In this document: in pieces, positions 1-6,700 of the stretch
How the letters are laid out: every line of letters starts with the position of its first letter
Numbering within the stretch: position 1 is the first letter of the stretch
Source: Lactifluus volemus
Taxonomy: Eukaryota; Basidiomycota; Agaricomycetes; Russulales; Russulaceae
Direction: 5' to 3'
Length of the DNA: 11,973 nt
NCBI GenBank assembly: GCA_022376515.1
Contig: WTXI01000602.1
Span: 1 to 11,973 of the forward strand
Notes under the pieces: model-generated
Told to the model about the DNA's origin: nothing
Seen by the model: only the letters and a program-made list of their open reading frames with translations
Database searches by the model: none
Position numbers and translations under genes: made by a program

Positions 1-1200
1 AATAGATCTGTTGGAAATCCGATGAGCAGTGCTGACAACAAAGGCGACCACTTGAGAGCGTACATGCGACACCTGTCAACCTTGCCTCTTACAACTGATA
101 AATTGCATGCCCAGTGTCTGCGCAGTCACTTTCGAAGACTTCAAGTTAGCCCGGGCCACGAGACGCACGGGGAAAATCGAAGGGAAAGAAAAATAATACG
201 GGCATTGTTGTCGACATTCTAGAGGGTCCGGGTATCGTGGTGCGTCCTGAAGCTTGGGAACGCAGCTGGCTTTGCTGACCGTTTCACGTAGCTCAGGCAT
301 GTCGTCCCCAACTGCGTTCCACTTTCTAGCCTCTTAACTGTCTTTTTGAAGCATAAGGATAAGATTCACAGCCACGCTGCCGTTGACTGGATGGACCTCA
401 TCACTGCTGCGCTTTAGGTCTCAGATCTCAGCCATAAGTGTAATATGCTGGGATCTCGATGGTATCACAAGTAATAGTCCTTTTACTATGCCCTGTGTGC
501 TGGCACTTTCGTCATGAGGGGGCTTTCGTTATTCCTTGAGGGGGTTCTTCTGATGCATTGAATCCTTGTGTCCAAGTCCACCCTGTATGTTATCAGTATG
601 CCTACCCTGATACCAGACAGCGTTGTCATAATTCAAGTGTGCTATTTGAGAATGATAGGAACATGACATCAGAAAAAAAGATGGCCCACTATATAATTAT
701 GTATTATGATATATAATACCACATTTGTTGTATGTCTTGCCAGTCCTGCAACAGAATGCATTGTGAAACGGCTGACATTGAAATGTAGTTGATGCAGACC
801 ATGTATTACCATTTATTAGAATATACTTGAGTACATTGTGAATCTCTACTGTATGGGAATGTATTGAGCTTGACTCATGTACTGCCATGTACAACAATTT
901 GCTAGTACAGTTTTGTGTTACATCTCGAAATAAGCATGTTTCAGGCCAGACATCATGATATAATTGCAGAACAAATAATTCATCTCATTAAGGAAGGTGG
1001 GGCATCCACAGCATGCCTAGGATCCACAAACAGAAACCTCATGTCGAGAACAATTTGCACTTACATGGTGTTCCTCCTCCCACTTGAGCCCTTTGTCTGC
1101 AGGATGATTAGGGAGATGGCACTACCCACACCGCTGACAAAGGAGAACACGTATTAGGCAACGGTTGATGAAGCTTGGAACAGACAGATTTGATTATTAA
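1..1200. other. No recognisable gene (gap)
   Basis: I see no convincing gene here. Open frames are short (at most about 80 codons), overlap each other on both strands and show no motif I recognise. The part from about 660 to 900 is AT-rich, with runs of TA-rich sequence near 690-720, and may be decayed transposable-element or intergenic DNA. No tRNA or rRNA fold was noticed. Confidence 0.5.
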
Positions 1201-1283
1201 GAACGTCTGGAGAACGGGCGACTCACCAGGGTGATTGAGCAGGCGCATCGCATTCTCAGTTCCTGAAAGTATCCCAAGGTCAT

Positions 1284-1938
1284 CCCCTCGGTCCACCGAT
1301 TGTTTCGCTTGTAAAATTGTTGGGTCGAGTTGGCATCCTTGCCCTGCACGACGATATCTTGCTGCGAGTCGGTCCCCGCTTTGATCAGACGCGCGATCGC
1401 GTTGGTGATCGCCAGAGCGGCGGCTAGGGTCGAGTTGTGGACTTGCAGATCGGTGGTGGAGAAGTGCGTCGAGTCGTGCGGACGCGCCATGAACTGTTGA
1501 AGGCGTTGCGTCGCAGCCTCGATCGCCCTTGTGGCGCCGACCATTTCTTGTTCGACGAGATCGCCAATGTCCCCGTTGGCGTTAGCGAGAGACTTGCCCT
1601 TGGGGATGATCGCCTCGACCGATTCGGATAGCTTCGTGAGCGCACCGCAAACTTCGCTGTTATTGCACATCGCGACGCTCATACGTTGTTTGCGGTCGAC
1701 GAGTTCGAGTGTGTAGCATAGCTGTTTGCAACTCCACCAGTTGATCTTGTAAAATGACGACACAAATATCAAGCTCCTCTATGCGTCCGAAAGATGTGTG
1801 AGGAAGGCAATACGCACCCGCTCATCCAACGAACTTTTGACTTGCGTCTTGCAGACTTTTACCGCCCTCCTCCACGCTTTTCTGCCTATCCAACGTACTC
1901 GCAACTTCTGTATCGACCTGATCGATGCGGCCGACAAG
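1284..1938 (-). pseudogene. Sla2/Hip1R-like fragment: coiled coil plus I/LWEQ (THATCH) domain
   Basis: This is a fragment of an endocytic adaptor of the Sla2/End4/Hip1R family. These proteins link clathrin-coated pits to F-actin through a C-terminal I/LWEQ (THATCH) domain. The best part is an uninterrupted frame at about 1655-1284, with the blocks VEQEMVGATRAIEAATQRL, DLQVHNSTLAAALAITNAI, then QQFYKRNNRWTEG. After TEG the family normally continues with an alanine-rich helix (ISAAKAVA-like). Here it changes to unrelated sequence and stops at 1197, so most of the domain is missing. Upstream, in another frame, two coiled-coil-like pieces are visible: 1938-1825 (contains DTEVASTLDRQKSVEEGG), ending in a stop at 1822-1824, and about 1779-1717 (contains LQDQLVELQTAM). 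At least one frame change separates them from the I/LWEQ frame. Introns could explain some breaks, but the missing ANTH domain and C-terminus indicate a gene relic. The family call is firm; the boundaries are not. Confidence 0.7.
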
Positions 1939-2129
1939 CCTGTCGCAAGTGTGCCTCCTGGCTATGCGCCACTGAGCCATCTATCAGCGCAAACCAGTCA
2001 TAAAATTGTTGTGGAGATCAAGATAAAGATACGATTCACAGCGGGAAAGACCGGAACATCGACTTGGGACGGAACAACGCGGGCCGGGTTCGAAAAATCC
2101 ATGCTCGACTCGACACTCTGTGACAAGTA

Positions 2130-2450
2130 ATGGGCAAGCACGCTCGTAAACGTCAGCGCAAGCATAGGCCAAAAAGCGAATCGGCCGTGCCTCCAGGTAC
2201 AGAGGCGCTGTTGGGTGGTGATGATGTCAACAAGGACGACGAAGAACGAAGGCCCGAAAGTCTACTCTTCGACAAGCCGTTCGTTAAAGAGCGAAGCCTC
2301 ACCTGACTCTGACGGACACGAACCCGAAGCCCTTCGCCCCCCCCCCCCCCCTCTCCTCCTCCTGTCTGGATTGGCTGCTTCGGATGTAGTGCATGGGAAA
2401 GGCCGGCTGATGCGAGCCCGGTGTGGGAGGACAGGAACTTGAACCAAGTT
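2130..2450 (+). pseudogene. Utp18-like N-terminal fragment (U3 snoRNP protein), broken
   Basis: An ATG at 2130 opens a 58-codon frame that starts MGKHARKRQRKHR, a basic, nucleolar-type N-terminus. It then contains NKDDEERRPESLLFDKPF and stops at 2304-2306. An acidic EERxxESLLF block near the N-terminus is typical of basidiomycete Utp18, a WD40 protein of the small-subunit processome. In the same frame further on, about 2417-2450, PVWEDRNLNQV resembles the block that follows in Utp18, and a stop comes at 2451. Between them, acidic residues (DSDGHEPE, 2305-2328) are in another frame, and a run of 15 C lies at 2337-2351. No WD40 part follows. I infer a truncated, frame-broken 5' end. The match rests on recall of short motifs, so it could be another basic nucleolar protein. 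It lies head to head with the Sla2-like relic, about 190 bases away. Confidence 0.4.
2337..2351 (+). repeat. Homopolymer run of 15 C
   Basis: Fifteen consecutive C residues, followed by a CT-rich stretch to about 2370. It lies inside the Utp18-like fragment, where the reading frame changes. It is a likely site of replication slippage or sequencing error. The long glycine- or proline-rich ORFs across it on both strands are by-products of this composition. Confidence 0.95.
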
Positions 2451-4244
2451 TGACATGCTGTAGGGGAGTTGACGGGGGGGAAGCATTGCTGGCAGAGTCC
2501 TCTCGTGAAGGCTGTAATGATGCTGAGTTGCAAGGGATAAATGGAGAACATAGAAGGGACTGACTCTAACTGTGGATAATGGTAGAGAGGGTCTCCGCTC
2601 AACAGCAGCATTGAGGGCTGCCGCACTTTTGGTCTCAGCATCTTTGGCCACCCGTTCTAAGTCAGACGTATCACCATCACACAGTTCGAGGGCTCCGTCG
2701 ACGCACCAGAGGGTAAGGCAGCCCGAAAGCAACCTATATGCGCTAATATATGCTCTGATTCCAATGTACAACAGCATCCACGTCATCTTGCGGGGCAGCT
2801 ACGAGCCCGTGCACCATCCCGCGCGCCTTGCAGTGTTTGTACTCGTAGCTGATACTTCGGACGACCCGGATGACTCATCAAAAGAGTGCTTCGGAGAGCG
2901 ATATCACGCTCCTGCGTGCGGGAAGTAGTGATGGTGGTGCAGGAGGTGACACAGACATCGAGCTTGGGAGAGGGATGTTGGAGGCGGATGGCCGTGGTGG
3001 AAGAAGAGTGCCGGAGTACTCGAGAACTCCATCGCGGACGCAAAAGAGGTTTCGGTGGTGAGCATGGTAGTTGAAATAGAGGCAACGTGTCCTCATCGGT
3101 AGTGGCTAAGTGGCTTGGGTGGGGAGGTGCGCCATGGGAAAGAGGGCAAGAGAGCGTGAAGTTTCAAGGGAGCTACAACGGCCGGCGGCCCGGAGTGGAG
3201 AAAGTGAAAAGTACTAGTCTGGTGGCTTGGGCCCGTAGTAGGTCCAGCGCGTGCAATCTTCCCCTTGAGTTATGAGTTAAGACAGAGAATGAATCACTTT
3301 CAAAAACAAACTACAAGCTTCCAGACTGTGACAAGAGACACTACATACTAGTAGATGAAAGAGAATGATGTTGGCCAAGTGTGAAGCTCGTAGTGAGCAA
3401 GCTTGGGTGACCCGGGCCATCCCAGCACTGGCAGGCAAGCTCCGAGTCGGCGGAGTCTCAGACTCGAGACTTGGTCGCAGACAATGAGTACTACATGCTA
3501 TGCCTTTGAATGTAGTCCTATGTAGAGGACATAGTCCAAAGTATTCTGTATCACATTACTTGTATTCATGATGAAATTTAGTTTGTGCATTACATTGAGA
3601 CCACATTTCTGTTGTCCCTATGCCAATGTCACCGGCAAGTCCTGTATCACATTGTATTGTGACTGCAATTCCCTTGGCCCAGTGCAGGGCAGATAACAAG
3701 ACCTGCTTGTCAGATACAGTGTGACCCCATCTCATATATTGTGGTGTGAGACTTTTTTTTCAATCTACTCTTGGCTGCATATACTGTAGTCTTCAATACT
3801 TAGCAAATCCGGACTTGTAACTACTACGATGTCATGTATTTCCATATATCCGGCTGTCACTTTTTCTGATGCATAGACTAAGGCAAGGACGTGAATAAGC
3901 GAGTTCTCTGCACTTCAGGGATGATGGCGGATTGAGATGAACTCTCGAGAGGGTATATTTAGGTGATCTACAAACCTCGTAGATGATTCACTCTGTCGCG
4001 CACCGGGGATAATAACGGTCAAAACTAACCCAATCGCGGTCGTAGGAATCCAGATTCCTCAAATAGGCATGCATAGTCCACCGACCTTAATCGTGCGGGG
4101 AAACAAGATCGCTCCAAAACAAAATAGGCCGACGACTGCAGGTGCGAAGAGCAGCGCGGAAGTTGCTGTACCAAACTCGGAGAAGGAAGAGAGCGCAGAG
4201 TAATGAAAAGGTAACGTAAGCGAATGACAGCTGTACAGGAAATC
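2451..4244. other. Mostly non-coding region with coding-like scraps (gap)
   Basis: No complete gene is recognised. Three scraps are worth recording. On the minus strand, about 2726-2625 reads as a charged helical segment (DLERVAKDAETKSAAALNAA) without a continuation I can identify. On the plus strand, 2870-3061 is a small ORF containing SESDITLLRAGSSDGG and ending KRFRW, also unidentified. On the minus strand, about 4199-4062 encodes a strongly hydrophobic stretch (ALLFAPAVVGLFCFGAIL), broken by a stop at 4059-4061, after which the same frame is hydrophobic again (TAIGLVLTVIIPG). This could be a remnant of a two-segment membrane protein. From 3480 to 3860 the sequence is AT-richer and resembles old repeat DNA. 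Confidence 0.35.
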
Positions 4245-4441
4245 TAAGAATCTACGGTGACGAGTAACGTTAAAGCGGGGTCAAGTCAGTCGGTGATAGT
4301 CTATTCGTATTATGGAAGGGCGCCCCTGCCTGAGCAGACGTAGTTAGGGTGGCGTGATAGACGAACCCATGCCAGGTGGATATGCCACCAACGTAGCCAT
4401 TGAAATATCGAAATACTGGAGATGTTCCCTGCCTTCTTCGC
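4245..4441 (-). pseudogene. Detached later C2 part of the second NLR 5' copy
   Basis: This stretch appears to match the NLR exons at 11402-11190, diverged and out of context. On the minus strand it reads GREHLQYFDIS, then a GGTTCGTCTAT string, matching GRQEIS and the intron donor string GGTTCGTCTAT in the NLR. About 4280-4250 reads DPALTLLVTVD, where the NLR has ATLFLTITVS. The order and orientation equal those in the NLR, so I read it as the continuation of the orphan copy at 5562-5051, separated by roughly 550-600 bases with no counterpart in the NLR. The frame is interrupted and no product is likely. The homology is by eye over short blocks and needs a proper alignment. Confidence 0.45.
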
Positions 4442-4449
4442 TTCCCCCG

Positions 4450-5030
4450 CGAGGAACTAGGCGGCCCTGATAGCACGATTCTACGAAATCATTCCTGATT
4501 CGAAGGGCAACACTTGGGTGTCTCAATAAATAACTAGAGCGCTATATCAGGTGGATCAAACGTACAATGATGTGGTGCGTCGCAGAATGCGATTCCTGAG
4601 TCGCCAGAGGCTCAACGTCATGGTTGCGAAAGCCTGGATCTCGGGAATCGAAATTGAAAATTAGACATCCCACACCCTGGTCTGGTAGGTACATGAAAAA
4701 GTTTGTGACCCTCGTCTGCGTCTCCCAAAACCTTCAGATACGTTACTCCCAGGTATGGAAATCGGGAGTACTCGTGATACCTGGAACCTGGAACCTGACC
4801 CCTTTATGCCGCAATTAGTTCCGTGAAGGGATGAGAGGGTACGAAGATAACAGGGTCAGAGCCGAGTGATGATACAAACTGTATTAAGGAGTCAACTGGA
4901 AATTGCTAGATGCAAGCATGTATAGCCATCTGACACCTTGAAGTACACGGGTATAACTGCCAAATTTTCATCGAATAGATGAACATGCGGTACACGACCG
5001 CCAGAGACACTGGTTGCGGATCCTCTTGAG
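4450..5030. other. Inserted or replaced segment inside the second C2 copy
   Basis: In the NLR gene the ITVS block (about 11378) and the GRQEIS block (about 11330) are about 50 nt apart. In the orphan copy the corresponding blocks are at about 5036 and 4437, some 600 nt apart. The extra DNA has no recognised gene, terminal inverted repeat or target-site duplication that I can see. It holds a small direct repeat near 4782-4800 (CCTGGAA units). It may be an old insertion, or the two blocks may have been brought together separately. Confidence 0.35.
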
Positions 5031-5562
5031 ACCGTAATATCAGAACCATAACTTTGGTTCGGGTTCTTTCACCCAGTTTGGGGGGAAGAAGACATATCCC
5101 ACAAGGCGTCGAGGTCCTCGTTCCACTCCACACGCTGCTCCACGCTCCGCAAAGATTGTGTCCGCCATGTTCTCGCCCCATTGGTCACGGTAACATAAAA
5201 CCGTCGTTCTTTTCCTGGGAGGGATTCGAGACGAGGAAGATTGTGCGCCCTGAGGACTGAGGAGCGAAATATGTTTTAGTACTTCTCAGAGCAGGATCAG
5301 TAAAGATATGTACCAGTCACATCTAGCCAGAGTAAGCTCGATTGGGTGGCGCCGGTCTGATCGCTGATCAAAGGCAGTTATCCGATCGTGAGTCAATATC
5401 ATCGGAACGATGGAAATGACTGATATACCGAATTCTGGCATTTCGAGGATCTGAGCTGTATAAATTGTTAACATCGGGGGAAATCGGATGCGAGAGGCTT
5501 TGACATACGAATTTGGTTGTGCAACTTGAAGAGCCATCATAGTGAGAAGTTGAGGCAGCCAT
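4892..5562 (-). CDS. Orphan C2-like domain gene, paralog of the NLR 5' end
   Basis: This is a second copy of the first exons of the NLR gene. A complete model is possible: ATG at 5562; exons 5562-5429, 5363-5314, 5256-5094 and 5051-4892; introns of 65, 57 and 42 nt with GTATAT, GTACAT and GTCTTC donors. The 57-nt intron has a TACTAAA branch-like string. All phases agree, the sum is 507 nt (168 codons plus stop), and there is no internal stop. The core reads as the first half of a C2-like beta-sandwich: SSLLWLDVTVLRAHNLPRL, GKERRFYVTVTNGARTWRT, then VEQRVEWNEDLDALWD. In fungal NLRs such a domain sits N-terminal to the NACHT module; its role is not settled, and lipid or protein binding is a guess. 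After residue ITVS (about 5030) similarity to the NLR stops, so the last 50 or so residues replace the second half of the domain. It may be a functional short gene or a relic that happens to stay open. Confidence 0.5.
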
Positions 5563-5618
5563 TGGACCCAGACCCGCACTTTACCACGGCGCTTCTTCAT
5601 TGGGAACAAACAACAAAC
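5094..5618. repeat. Direct repeat, copy A (matches 11443-11973)
   Basis: Plus-strand landmarks are shared in the same order with 11443-11973: CCCACAAGGCGTCGAGG, GGGATTCGAGACGAGGAAGA, CTCAGAGCAGGAT, TGACATACGAATT and GGGAACAAACAACAA. Similarity is high but clearly diverged, with small indels, and it covers introns as well as exons. So this is a genomic duplication and not a retrocopy. Copy B runs to the window edge, so the full length is unknown. Confidence 0.9.
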
Positions 5619-5639
5619 AAAGCCGGTGATCACGAAAAA

Positions 5640-6430
5640 AAATACAGTAAGTTAGTTCTGGACTACAATCGCAGGGTTCTTCACAGCAACAGCAACAGTT
5701 TCTGTGTACCACTTGAAGGCCTACGTACGATATAAACATTTAAGCCTTTCGCAGCTGATGACTTGGATACCCAGTATGTGACAAAAGCAGGACACGTCAC
5801 GGTTTTTTCCCTTCCATCCTCTGAGTGCTGTTTTCACGCACAATACGAACGCTTCTGTCTTTCTAATGAAAGCAGCTGACTTCACAAGGCAGAATTGCTC
5901 CGCACCGCATCAGCAACAAGACTACGCCAGCATCATAACCTAGACCATCTCATATCTCTCCCTGCAACGCCCGCTCAACATCCCAGGCGAAGCTAGCCCA
6001 TAAATATCCCTCGGTCAATGGGGCCATCCGCGCCTTTCTGCCGCAAAGCGTTTCTCTCTTGGCAAACGTAGGACCGGCAAGATGGCGTGAAGCACGTACG
6101 TAAGCTGAAGGACTCGGCCAAACAAGACCTCCGAGTCAGGGGGTTGTGATGGACAATTATGGCCAAGAATATGGCTGACATTGGCGATCATCGACTTCGA
6201 GAAAGATGATTCCATGTTTGGTTGGTGCTATAAGTAGTATGAAGTCCCTAAATCTGAATTAGAACGCAATGCACTACTCGTCTTGATGACACTGATCAAT
6301 AACGTCCGTGTGGGGCTCTTAAAGAGCTGACCTTGCAATGGCCGGTGATCATGTCCAGTTTCAGACTCTCTGATACCAATTCCGCACACGAAGGATACAG
6401 TACTGGAGGGTGCAATGGCCGCAGTGTATA
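5640..6430. other. Spacer between the NLR 3' end and the orphan C2 copy (gap)
   Basis: No gene is supported. Frames are short and overlapping. The segment would contain the 3' UTR and termination region of the NLR (minus strand, below 6440) and the upstream region of the orphan C2 gene (minus strand, above 5562). A short CAACAG triplet run lies at about 5683-5698. I see no clear polyadenylation signal or TATA box that I would defend. Confidence 0.4.
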
Positions 6431-6439
6431 CATATGAAT

Positions 6440-6700
6440 CTATCTAGACAAGTTGTCAACATCATGATATACTGTATCCCAATTTGATCCATAAACAAAG
6501 TTAGAGAAATCAAGCTCGGTGTAATCTTTACCAGCAATCCAGACTGTGTTAGGTCTATGAATATATGGCCGGTGAATCTGAGGAATCCATAAAAGATGTT
6601 CATCCTCTTCCCCATACATCCAACCATCACTGTCGATCGGGAATTTTTCTGTAAAATGGGTCTTCTCAATATCTTCTGCTCCGAGCTTCTCTTCAGCGAT
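6440..6700 (-). other. C-terminal tail of the NLR
   Basis: After the last WD40 unit the protein continues through a decayed 15th repeat (keeps DHTIA at about 6700) into a non-repeat tail. It contains SDGWMYGEEDEHLLWIPQ, then HRP and FSNFVYGSNWDTVYHD, ending NLSR and a stop at 6440-6442. A GW...LLWxP...HR...LDFSxFVxGxxW pattern is common at the end of Agaricomycete WD40-NLRs. Its presence shows that the 3' end is complete and not truncated. Its function is unknown to me. Confidence 0.75.

Noticed and set aside
22..300. Overlapping ORFs of 66 and 74 codons on opposite strands
   Set aside because: They are short, mutually overlapping, without motif or splice context. I treat them as chance ORFs.
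915..1157. 80-codon plus-strand ORF
   Set aside because: It has no recognisable motif and lies in AT-rich DNA with no supporting context.
1798..2130. 110-codon plus-strand ORF
   Set aside because: It is antisense to the coiled-coil part of the Sla2-like fragment, and no family was recognised.
2153..2786. Two overlapping minus-strand ORFs of 162 and 174 codons
   Set aside because: They cross the C15 run, which produces a glycine-rich stretch. They overlap in different frames, start with no clear context and show no recognised motif apart from a short helical scrap noted in the gap entry.
4906..5181. 91-codon minus-strand ORF starting MGREHGGHNL
   Set aside because: It overlaps the C2 exon in another frame. 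The C2 frame is supported by the paralog and by splice phases.
5286..5633. 115-codon minus-strand ORF through exon 1 and the first two exons of the orphan copy
   Set aside because: It reads through two probable introns in a frame that does not join the C2 core in phase. The ATG at 5562 in the neighbouring frame joins correctly.
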